Assembly (NCBI GenBank): GCA_943737045.1
Contig: CALSFV010000084.1
Span: forward strand, 312,501-376,500
Direction: 5' to 3'
Source: Parapristionchus giblindavisi
Taxonomy: Eukaryota > Nematoda > Chromadorea > Rhabditida > Diplogasteridae
DNA length: 64,000 nt
The notes under the pieces: generated by a model
Database searches by the model: none
What the model was told of the DNA's origin: nothing
The model's input: only the letters and a program-made list of their open reading frames with translations
Part shown: positions 32,401-44,400 of the stretch, in pieces
Numbering within the stretch: the stretch's first letter is position 1
Layout: the number at the start of each line of letters is the position of its first letter
Made by a program: the position numbers and the translations under genes

Positions 32401-35400
32401 CATCATTCCACTGTTCTAAATCACTTCTTCTCATTGCAGGCCACCTGTGTCAGTGATATCAGAGAAGAAACAGCGTTTCACTCCGCTGCTCTCGAATATG
32501 GACAGTACTGCAACGAGGATCTCCGAGTAATTTTTTTCAAAAATAATATATTTTGAATTTAAAAAAATATCGATTGATTTGCAGTTTTTCAAAATCGACA
32601 CCGTACAATATATTGGTGTGTTCATCGGGACTATATCATTCGGCGTATTGTCCGACGCTTTCGGTCGGCGAAGAGTCCTGATGGCAGCTATGTTCCTCGG
32701 ATTGATCACACTTCTGTTATCGGGTATTTACATATATTTTTCGACATGCTCATTGGTCGTATGCATGAACAACGGAAAACCGTTTTCCGGGAAGATGTGA
32801 CGTCATTAGCGTAGGCGGAGAATTTTTGGAAAACACCTCCGCCAACGCTATTGACGTCACATTTTCCAGGAAAACAGTTTTCCCGTTGTTTATGCATACG
32901 ACCACAGCATGAAACAATTGAAGTATGTGACGCAAGAATAAATTGAAGTAAATCACATAAGTTACTCTCGAAACGACTGAGAAAGGTGGATGTGATTATT
33001 TTTAATGTGAACATTATCTCAACATTCATTTGAACCGGAATCCGTAAGAACAGAACAAGCCATGCGCAAAATTCTTTCCAGTAAAGATGATAATTATAAC
33101 TCCTTAAAACTTACTGTATTTTCTACTCTTCTGTATCACATATTACATTTCACCGCTTACCGTAATATTTGACGGAATAAATAAATAAATAAATAAATAA
33201 ATATTTACCAGGTGAGATAGATAGTCTACACGCCTTCTACATCCTCCGATTTCTGGTTGGCTTCTTCAGCGGTGCTGGATTAGTGGTAGGATGGTGAGCG
33301 ATTAAGATCATTTAAATGCGCACTCGAGTTTATGTGAAACTCTCCGCTCTGGTCACACACACAGAGAAATAAGTGTTATCCACGGAGCATAAGACTTAAA
33401 AAGTGTTATGTTTAACACTTTTTGAGCTCAAATATAACACTTTTTAGGTCTTATGCTCCGTGGATAACACTTATTTCTCTGTGTGCACTCTCTAGCTTTC
33501 TTTGTCTGCGAGAGAGTATTGCCAATGCGGAGAATCAAATTAGCTTGTAGTTTTCCTTTAAAGGCGCACTCGAGCTCATTTTACTCTCCGTTCTGGCAGC
33601 ACTCTCTAGTAGTATACAAAGAAAGCGTGGGAGCATTGCCAGAGCAGAGATTTTCAAACTACAGCAGCTCGCGATGTGTACTTAATAATATTTTTTAATA
33701 ATGGATTTTGCATTACAATTCTTATTCATTGTTAGTACCATTCATGTCCATTACGAATATTCTACAGGGTGCGCCATAATTACCCGAACTGTTGTCTCCA
33801 TATGAATCTCCCCTTGGAAATGTGACCTGAGTGATATGGTTCATGGTAAAGCTTATCAAGAATATGGGCAGCAGTAGTGTACTAGCGAATCTCGCCGTGG
33901 TCTCTTTTAGCTCTGACACAAGCCATGAGTCTCTTCTCATATGCGACTGCCGATTCCCGCAAGTAGTTGTCATCGAGTTCGTCCCATGCCTTGAGAAGCG
34001 GAGCACTGAGGGAGTCGGCAGTACGACATTTTGGAACGGCCGTTTTGGAACACGGCCGTTTTGGAACGGGACATTTTGAAACACGGACGTTTTGGAATAC
34101 GGACGTTTTGGAACGGGACGTTTTGGAACACGGACGTTTTGGAACACGGCCGTTTTGGAACGGGACGTTTTGGAACGGGACGTTTTGGAACAGGGCCGTT
34201 TTGGAACGGGACGTTTTGGAACACGGACGTTTTGGAACGGGACGTTTTGGAACGGGACATTTTGGAACACGGCCGTTTTGGAACGGGACGTTTTGGAACA
34301 CGGACGTTTTGGAACACGGACGTTTTGGAACGGGACGTTTTGGAACATGGACGTTTGGGGGGGGGGGTGACATTTCAGTCGGAACAACCACTACTTGTGC
34401 GAAATCATTATCAGCTATTGCAAACTACAGTAATCTACCGAAATCCGGTTCGGTGGGCCAGATCAAGTTCGGTGGGTCAGATTTGACTAAAAATTGTCGT
34501 AAGGGCCACTACGTGTGCGTTATCATTATGAGCTATTACAAAATACCGCAATCTACCGTAATCCAGTTCGGTGGGTCAGAACAAGTTCGGTGGGTCAGAT
34601 TTCGCTAAAATTGTGTGTGTCAGATTAGAGTAAGCATAACTGTAACTAACAACAGGGGTATGCGGTAAATGACGTTAAAAATATCAAAATTTAAAAAAAA
34701 ATTGTTTCAATTTTCAAATTTTATTTGAAAAAAAATTGCTAGTACCCGACAAGCTAGTTATGGAACGTTACCGGAATGCCCGTTAGGTTATTACTAAAAT
34801 CTGACCCATCGCACTTGATCTGACCCACCGAACTGGGTTACGGTAGATTACGGTAATTTGCAATAGCTCATGATGATATCACACACGTAGTGGCCATTCC
34901 GACAATTTTTAGTCAAATCTGACCCACCGAACTTGATGTGACCCACCGAACCGGATTACGGTAGATTACGGTAGTTTGCAATAGCTCATGATGATATCAC
35001 ACACGTAGTGGTTGTTCCGACCATCTTTAGTCAAATCTGACCCACCGAACTTGATCTGACCCGCCGAACCGGATTACGGTAGATTACTGTAGTTTGCAAT
35101 AGCTGATAATGATTTCGCACACGTAGTGACCATTCCGACAATTTTTAGTCAAATCTGACCCACCGAACTTGATGTGACCCACCGAACCGGATTACGGTAG
35201 ATTACGGTTGTTTGAAATAGCTCATGATGATATCACACACGTAGTGACCATTCCGACAATTTTTAGACAAATCTGACCCACCGAACTTGATCTGACCCAC
35301 CGAACTGGGTTACGGTAGATTACGGTAGTGTTACTGATGCTGATCACACTGATACCTATCTCATGTTTCTATGACCCCTACGAACCGAGTTATGCCCCGT

Positions 35401-38400
35401 TGCCGAAATTTCGGTTGCCGAAATGCGGTTGCTGAAATGTCACCCCTCCCCCCAAACGTCCAAAACGTCCGTGTTCCAAAACGTCCCGTTCCAAAACGTC
35501 CGTGTTCCAAAACGTCCCGTTCCAAAACGTCCGTGTTCCAAAACGTCCCGTTCCAAAATGTCCCGTTCCAAAACGTCCGTGTTCCAAAACGTCCCGTTCC
35601 AAAACGTCCGTGTTCCAAAACGTCCCGTTCCAAAACGTCCCGTTCCAAAACGGCCGTGTTCCAAAACGGCCGTGTTCCAAAACGGCCGTGTTCCAAAACG
35701 TCCCATTCCAAAACGTCCGTGTTCCAAAACGTCCCGTTCCAAAATGTCCCGTTCCAAAACGTCCGTGTTCCAAAACGTCCGTGTTCCAAAACGTCCCGTT
35801 CCAAAATGTCCCGTTCCAAAACGGCCGTGTTCCAAAATGGCCGTGTTCGAAAACGTCCCGTTCCAAAACGGCCGTTCCAAAATGTCGTACTGCCAGGGAG
35901 TCGAGGTTCTGGTGCTTGATAGAGGGCATCTTGGCCTACAACACCTCCAAGCACTGCAGTCGAGGAGGTTGAGATTGGGGGAGTTCGGAAGTAATTCAAT
36001 GTGATGGATTTTGCCGAGTGCATGGGTGAAAAACCACGACTGGGACAACTTTGTCATGTCATTGACGACAGAATCTTACCGAAAGGTCTAGTGGTCCTGA
36101 CCGAAGTGGGTATGGTATCGGAGTAGAAGCGCGTCTTCGAGGATGTGCTTGGTAAAATATGCCTTATTGATCTAGACGCATGGAGTGGCAAAACAAGAGT
36201 GGACTTTCCAGTTGGGCAAACAGCAGCTAAAACCTTGGCGTACTGTGGAAGACTGATATGACCCATGTCCCCAGCCGTCTTGTAGGATTCTTTAAGATTA
36301 GAGGCAATAATTCTGTTGTTCTCGATATTCAGGTTGTCTTTGAAGGTAGGATATTCTCTTTGCTGAACATCGTGCTGAAGTGCGCGGACCTAGCACAACG
36401 CATAAAAAGTTGAGGTCACCGTTCTCAGCGGAGCTTGATCTGTCGCTCATTCGGTTCTAACAGTTTACTGTACTTGTAAGGGAGAAGAGTCAGCTGAGAC
36501 CTGAGGAGATGAACAATGGAAGTGTTCGAGATATCGAGTCTAGAGATCGTAAACTTGTGGTTTCGAAACACCATCTTTCGGATGAGATCTCGGTTCGTAG
36601 CGGTGGAAACTGAAATCGGTCTACCTCTACCCGGACGTTCCTTGTCAGTACCAAGATCTTGGTACACGATACCGGTATCGGATACAGCCGACTCGTGAAA
36701 GCCGAGCTGATGAACTATGACAATCTACCTTGTACACTTGAGAATGAGGGGTCGCAGTCGACTTTACTTCCCCATTACTAGAAGACTTGACTAACTGACT
36801 TGAAACCTTGAATAGGGAGTGGCCAATGATCACTCGTCATGATGCTGCAATAGGGGTTGCGCATTTGCATTGGGGGCCTGGGAATCATAATGGTGAAATC
36901 AGTTCGGGTAATTTTGGCGCACCCTGTAGTGTTTTTGTATCTTCTCTTAACGGTGATCATGGATTTTCCCATATGTTTAGTAAGACACTTTTCTTTGATT
37001 TTTTGTTCGTTACTATAGATATCTGTCAAACCTATGACAGATAGTGCCTATGAAAAGTAAATGCAACACACTTGATCGTTCTAAATTTAAATAAATTATA
37101 TTATCATTATTATTAATATTATTATTATTATATCGTAAAATGGAAATTTATTCTTTAACCAAATTAGTTCTTTTAGAAAGAAATTTAAAAAAAAGTGTTC
37201 TCTTAGGTCGTACGTTTCTGAATTGATCAACGCTAAGAATCGAATGTTGCTTCGAGTTTTCTCCACATGGGTGAGTCTTTCCTTTTGAATAATAGTAAAT
37301 TATTAATAATTTGTATAATAATAAGTTGAATTAGATGGCACTAATATAGAAGATGTATTAAAGATTAGCAATTTATTCCAATGGATCGTCATATTTGCTT
37401 TACGAGACAAATGTAATGATGCATTACAATTCTTATTCATTGTTAGTACCATTCATGTCCATTACGAATATTCTAGTGTTTTTGTATCTTCTCTTAACGG
37501 TGATCATGGATTTTCCCTTTTTTTCTTATATCGCTCCTTTTTTTGTATTTCTTCAATATTCTCCACCTGTGCATCCAGAGATATTGATATTGAGAACTCT
37601 TTGCCTATTGAATTAGTTTATTATTGTTAGCAGCGGACATTCATTAATCCCTCATATCTTTCTTTATCTTTCCATTTATCTATTATATTATTTTATGGAA
37701 TAAAGGATAATAATAATAATAATAATAATAAAATTAATTTAAGCCTTTCGCCCGTCTGATCCTCACTCTTATCAGTTACGCAACAGGAGACTGGCGATTG
37801 GCTACCAGAGTAAGACCGATTTGTAAACTCTCAGAGTTGCACTTTCCTCTTGCCAAATCACTCGAACATCCTCGAAAATGAGCACATATCACAGTCAAAT
37901 TGATTAATGTATTTGTCTATGTCCGAGGCGCAACGAGACATGTGATAATTTAAAGGCACACCCCAAGCTAATTTTGCTCTCCTCATTGGCAATACAGTAT
38001 TGTATTGCCAATACTCTTTCGTAGACAATTAAATTAATAGTATTAATAGATGTACAAGAATAAGTGTGCATGCATTTTAAATATAATTGTTTTGATTAAA
38101 TAAGTCACCTAGCAATGTGCCCTATGCTGTTTCGGCCGCTACATCAAATAAAGCGAGAGAGTGAGGCCAGAGCGGAGAGTCTCAAATTATGCAGGGGTCC
38201 TCCTTTAATGAAAAATAACATGGTATAATTTTGGTTCTCCAGAGAGTCGAGTGGGTTACCAAGGACGAAATCGTGAATCACAGTATTCTGTCAATGTTGG
38301 AGTTCAGAATAGATAAACTCTCTCAAAAATTATGCTCTCTCGCTTGTCTGGATTTCAAAGAAATACGGCTAACATCAGAATACTGTGGAATGTGGAATGG

Positions 38401-41400
38401 GGTGTACAGCAAGTCTCACCTCGAAAATACAGTACTTGTTGTACGAAGTGATGCACTGTCAGGAATATGTAAAAGCGAGAAAAACATTATAGGGAGCGTT
38501 ACCTCACTCAATGGTCTCTTCAACGCGCACACTATTTTTCTGTTCTCTAACAACGAGAGAGAGCATTGAGTGAGGTTACGCTCCCTTTATGTTTATGCCT
38601 GATTGGTTATGAATACAATTCACATGCGTATATGTTTCAATGTTACGATATCAACACATCTAACGTTCGATATACAATAGGTGCCCAAACATGTCTTACA
38701 AAACCCATTTATCTAGAGTATGCACTGTTGTGCATGGTTGGCCCCAAAAGGATGGCCACGAATAGCAACTTAACACGGATCTCCTGTAAAAGTGTATGAA
38801 GCCATTTGACAGAAAAAAATTGATCCAATTTCATTTCCATATCACCACATTCCCCTATAAAAGCATTCGATTCCTTCTATCCGGTTCAGTCCAGAGCTCT
38901 CCCATCTTGAGGAGAGCTCGGGGAGCATTTCGCCCCCGTGGACTTCGTCCTTCTAGTGAGAAGGACGACCCCTTCATTCGATCGAAAAGATCGAAATGGG
39001 GAAGGGGGAGGGGTGAACGAGGGGGCTGGGCCAGAAATCAAAGAAGTTCCCTTCATTTTACTCCCCTATTCTTTCAACGCTCTTTTGTCGACAAAGAAAG
39101 CGAGAGAGAGCGTTGCCAGAGCGGAGAGTTTCTAATAGGAACGGGGCGTGCCTCTAAAAAGAGCAAATCCAAATAAATATCACTATAATAATAATAATAA
39201 TAATATATAAAATAAATAAATAACATTAAAGGTCTGTGTCATCGTGAACGCTCCTATTCTTCTCGTTCTCATATTCGTTCTTCCCGAGAGTCATGTCTGG
39301 CTGGCTTCGAAGGTAAATATTTTAAGACATTTGTAAGTAATATCTAAGTAAAACAATAAGTTCGTTTGATCATCCGCTAGTGAAAAGAAAGGAAAATAGC
39401 GAAAATGGCCGGATCGCTCACAATCCCGTTTGATCGGCCTGATCCGTTTTTATCCTTTTCACACCGTTCATGAGACAATTATTTTTACATTTACGATATT
39501 ATTAGTATTGTCGCATCTTCAGGGAAATCGAGAAGAATACGAGAAATCTGTCAAGAGGGTCAATATGCTCGCTGGATATGAATATGTCAAGAGTAAGAGA
39601 CGTACATAATTTATCAGTATTCATCTATCCAGTTCTCTGTTTGCGACTTTTTCTAAATAACATAAAAATCAATATAAAATGCGTAATGTTTTAGTTCGGT
39701 GTAACTTAGTTCCTCTATTTAACCACCAGACTTAAATTAACAACACAAGCATATTTGAAACTCTCCGCTCTGTCCACATTCTCTCGCCCTATTGTCTACG
39801 AGATAGTATTTCCCATTTGGAGTGTTTCAAATTGGTTCCGGGTCTGTCTTTACCGATGACTTAAGAAGAAGGGACGATGACTTTACCGTAAGGTGTAAAG
39901 TTTAAGAGAACGACAGCACAATGGTTTCTGACGACGATCGTCTGACTCTCACGCAGGGAATCCGTCAGATATTCCGTCATCCTCTTCTGAGAAAGAGAAT
40001 GCTCGTACTGTTCTCGCTATGGTGAGTAATCAATCAGACTCTCTCACTTCCGTCGTCCATCTTTCTAATATTCATTAAAAGCACACCCCATGCAAATTTT
40101 ACTTTTTGCTCTGGCCACACTCTCGCAGAAAAATAAAGCGAGAGCGCATTACCGGAGCGAATATATATCATAATCGGCGAATATTATCGATTAAATAAAA
40201 CTAACTTCGCTTTTAATGATTCTTTAAGACAAAAAAAATCGTTAATTGTAAATTGAAATGTTTCCTGAAGGTTCGTCACATTCTTCGTTGCCTACGTGCT
40301 GGATCTCAATTCGGATGTAATGTATAAGGTTGTCTATTTATTTATTTATTTATTTATATTGAACCGTGTTTCTTGTAAACATATTTTTTTAGCATTTTAA
40401 AATTAATATTATTAAGGATAACTTCTTCCTGGGACAATTCCTCATGTGCATCTTGCTCATGGCTACTAAGCTGGTAATTCTATTTGCTTATTTCTGAGCT
40501 GAAGTGATAATTCTTAATGCATCGTTACATTTGCCTTACGTGCCTACGCCGTATCCTCCGCCGTAACGACGGCGGGGACGCAGTGGAGGAGGTTACGGGG
40601 TAGGCACGTGAGGCAAATGTAACGATGCATTAGCCAAAGTGATCTTAAGCGGTTTCTTTCTGTGGGTATTTCGTGATAACAACGCACACCCGTTATGTTT
40701 CAATATTACATTATTTACCCAGCTAACGTTTGATAAGCAGTCGCAAATCGATCGTTCTTAAAAATAAAAATAATCTATTTTAAAACTCACTTATCAAGAT
40801 TATGCTGTGATGTGCATTTAAAGACACACCCCTAACAAAGATTAAAGTAAGCTTAAAACCCCGCTCTGGGGCAAGCTCTCTCGTTGATAAAGAAAGCGAG
40901 AGAATGTTTTCAGAGCGGAGAGTTCCAAGTTAGCTTGGGATGTGCTTTTAAGATCAAGTCTTAAGCTTTAAGTTAACCTAAATTAAGTTTAAACCTTAAG
41001 GGACTGGGCGCGGTGGACACGTTCATGCCGGGCATGAATCGTCGCAAGTTGCAGCTTGCCGCTCAAGGCATCGCAGGATCGTTCGTTGTGGTCATTCTCG
41101 CCATGTGCCTCTCTGAATACAGTGTAAGCATTGCTGTTGTGAACTTGGTTACCAAGCTTGTTTTCATTTTTTGTTCATGCTGTATAGACAAATTCTCTTA
41201 TAATTAGTGGAAGGTTGTCTACCTGACTAGCTTATTCCAAACTCTCTCAAAAAGACGCTGAATAATAATCTTTTGTATGTTTTCTCACATATGAAAAAAA
41301 CGTTTCTTTAATTGTTGTGCCCTAGATAACCTACAACTCAAATATGAGGGAATTTCTCGTCACCATAGTTAACCACTACTTCCCTATTTCCAGGGAATAT

Positions 41401-44400
41401 TCTTCATGATATTCTGGTTGTCGGCTACACTATCGATTGAACTGTGCAGTGACGTGTGCTATCTGGTCGTTAACGAGTTGATGCCTACCGAGGTGAGGAT
41501 ATATGATCTTTGATCTTTGATATTTGATCTTTAAAAAAACATTTTCTTGCCTAAACTTGCAAATATCCTTGAAAAAAAAAGTCTATTAATTAGTCTTATT
41601 TATAGTTGGCAGATTTGTAGCGTTGTTGTCAGTCTTTGTCTTTCAGTCAGACACTCTAAAAACAAAGAATTCGAGGAACTTTTCTTTTTTTAATACAATC
41701 TACATATTTCGTAATTCAAATACACACTCATTTTGTCCAAAATTGCCTGGACCAAAAACAAAGAACTGTCTAATTCCATTTTGCATCGCTCTCATTATAG
41801 GTCCGTGGAGCAGCGACAGGTGCGGCTTCAATGACCGCTCGACTGGCCAACATATGCGCCACGTTCATGGTTTGTTACGCTTATCATAACTACAGTCAGC
41901 TCTTATGCTTTCTGTGCAAAAGTAGCGAAACGTAAGGAAAATACAACGAAAACTAGACTCGCTTTACACACTCTAGTATAATTTTGATTTTCTTTTCGTG
42001 ACTTTTCAACACCACATCAAACTATTTCTTTGTGCTCGTACTTAATTCTGACGATCAACACTTTCTTTGACAGTGTTGTCGATGGGAGTGTTGAATGTAG
42101 CCAGACCGAAGAGGTTTAAAGCCACAGCTAGTTTGAAACTCTCCGCTCTGGGCACACTCTCTCGCTTTTGTCTAAAGCGTTGTCAGAGCGGCAAATAAAA
42201 TTAGCTTGGTGTGTGCTTTTCAGCATCACCTTTACAATGACAAATTTCTTCCAGGCATCGCTCAAGGATGTTTTCGAGGCAGGACCCTATATAATCATCA
42301 TCTCTGTTAGCGTTGCTAACTGGTATGTGGACGGATCTTTTGAATACCGTACTCCCGTATTGCACACTGTTTCATTCCGTAAACTGACTACAGTATACTA
42401 ACTACAGTATATAGTATACAGCATAACAACAGTATATGGTTACACAGTGATATTATAATCCGAAAACAATATACAGTGAAACTGTATGTGATCGTGAACT
42501 GATTACCGTATACGTATATACCGCATCCTATCATAAACTGATTACCGTACTCTTCAGGTTCGTCGCGTTCTTCTTCCTGGACGAGACGAAGGGCGCCAAT
42601 CTGCAGGAGGTCGCTCGTGACACGATGCAGAAGAAGGCGTTGCGTTCCTCGATTAGGAGTATATTCAGGGGTAGTCAGAGGGAGACCAATATGGACAAGG
42701 GCAATAGTAATGGAGGATTTGATGCGAAAGATGAGGTTTGTCGTTTTTTTTTGCCTTAACTATCATTAATCTACCTAATTTTATTTTTTCTTTGTATCGT
42801 GTTTTTTTGTGAAATGCAAAAATTATTATTAATATTATGAAAGCATCTTCCATACATGATGATTCTTTTTCGCAAAACCCATGGAAATAGCAATAAATGA
42901 TTTAATTTAAATATTGAGCAAACATCATATTTTCTTTTCAGCAAATCAACACGACGTCTGATCAAAGTGACAAGAAAACAAGCGAATCTGCTGATGCAAG
43001 GTAATTTTTCCTGTCGATAACTGTTTGAAATTCGGGAAAATTAGGTGATATAAATTTATGCATTATTTATTAGGGTGAGTTCGATAAAGTGAACAATTGA
43101 TGCCGTATTGAATTACGTAAAGTGTTATGCTACGATTAGTTAAAGAAATAACATTTAACTATTGCATAATTCGTTAATATGCAATTAGACTAGTCCCGTA
43201 GGTAATCATCATAGAAAAACTTGGCCATTTGTCCGATGAAGGCCAATTTCATCTTTATCACTCCATTCTCGAACTTCCTTAGAACCTTCCTTCTGAGTTG
43301 GTTGCTGATCTTCAATCGACCATCGAGAACCCATCTCGAATTACCATTCTGAAATGAAATAATAATACTAAATATTTATCGTTTCTTACTATTTAATGCC
43401 AAAATTAAAAGAAAAATCATCGATAGTTCGAGTGTTAAAATGAGAAGAACCGAAATAAAGGCCGCTTCTTCTAGCTAACATTAATTTTTTGGTATTTTCG
43501 GGGATTCAAAGCAAAGCTATAGAGTGTTCTGTTTTTTTTGTTTTCGAAAAAGGTTTTTTTTTAAATTATAAATTGGCCATAATGTGAGCAACTCATGCTT
43601 TATACCATACCGAGCAAGTTGCCAAATCCAGCTCTTCTATAAGTGGGAATACATAGGCGTGTTTCTTCTCAAGCGGCAGCCACACAATCATATCTTCGGT
43701 CGTCCTGAGCAATAGGGTTTGCTATTCGGGATGCGGGCCCGCAACGATTTCTTTATTCCTACCAGGCCTATTTTTATGATCGGTCGTTTTTCTCTGTTCT
43801 CATAACTTGGGGAAGCAAACGAGAGAGCGAAGGAAAGTGAAGAGAATAGAGAATAACGACCGATCACAAAAATGAGAAAGGTGGGAATAAAGTAGTCGTT
43901 GCGATGTCATGCCATTGTAATGCCATTGCGGGCCCGCAATCGCTCCCGAATAGCCAACTCTACTGAGCAAGCATGACATTAATTCATAAATAAACAGTCT
44001 CCAGGGTTGTGAACAAAACTTTCACGCAATGTAATCCATATCCGTACCGTGCTTTTTACCCGTGATGTTTATTGATTATTTTTGTTTTGGTGAAACTAAT
44101 GTTGCATTGATAATCAGTGGCACGCAAAAAAGCGGACATGATGTGACAGAGAAATAGATAGAGCGAAAAGACATTACACAAAAGGTATTACACAAAAGTG
44201 AATAAGCGCGGACGGTTAAAGTGCAACATAGACTTAATGCCCATGCCTTAATTGTTTTTTCCATTTTGCCAAGTTTTCAATGACTGCTCTACGTGTGTTG
44301 GAGCAACACTATGAGTGAATTGACCGAGGGATTCCCACTTATCATCCAGGCCCAGGGAAAGTATTGAAGTGTAATCTTTCACACTCACATATTGGTTGGA

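Larger units (their letters stand above)
34017..35894. mobile_element. 1.88-kb hAT-like non-autonomous fold-back element
   Basis: Terminal inverted repeats GGCAGTACGACATTTTGGAA with matching complement at the right end. The element is bounded on both sides by AGGGAGTC (34009-34016 and 35895-35902), an 8-bp target duplication typical of hAT transposons. The two outer parts (34021-34356 and 35450-35886) are oppositely oriented arrays of 15-16-base units with core CGTTTTGGAAC. The centre holds a 118-bp tandem array and an inverted partial copy of it. It encodes no plausible protein: the long open frames are the repeat read in several frames. It interrupts the mariner transposase. Confidence 0.85.
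33765..36926 (-). mobile_element. Mariner-like element, split by a fold-back insertion
   Basis: Inverted ends CAGGGTGCGCCATAATTACC and (reverse complement of the right end) CAGGGTGCGCCAAAATTACC, each flanked by TA. Removing the inserted 1878-bp element and one 8-bp duplication leaves about 1276 bp, normal for mariner. The minus strand encodes a decayed transposase. The N-terminal part shows RPGRGRPISV and a helix-turn-helix-like segment (36425-36667). Later pieces are GHISLPQYAKV-like, THALGKIHHIELLPNSPNLN (about 35960-36040) and, across the insertion, SAPLLKAWDELDDNYLRES (33950-34010). The conserved Asp expected in the NSPDLNP-type block appears as Asn, and frameshifts break the frame, so it is inactive. 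Confidence 0.85.

Noticed and set aside
33722..36057. Several long open frames (115-221 codons) on both strands
   Set aside because: They are translations of the CGTTTTGGAAC repeat in different frames; the same repeat is open in most frames because it lacks stop codons. Only the short flanking parts derive from the mariner transposase.
38231..38569. 112-codon plus-strand frame in transporter intron 8
   Set aside because: It runs through a dispersed repeat (also near 19700 and 58050) and a family B hairpin, and joining it would break the phase between the neighbouring exons.
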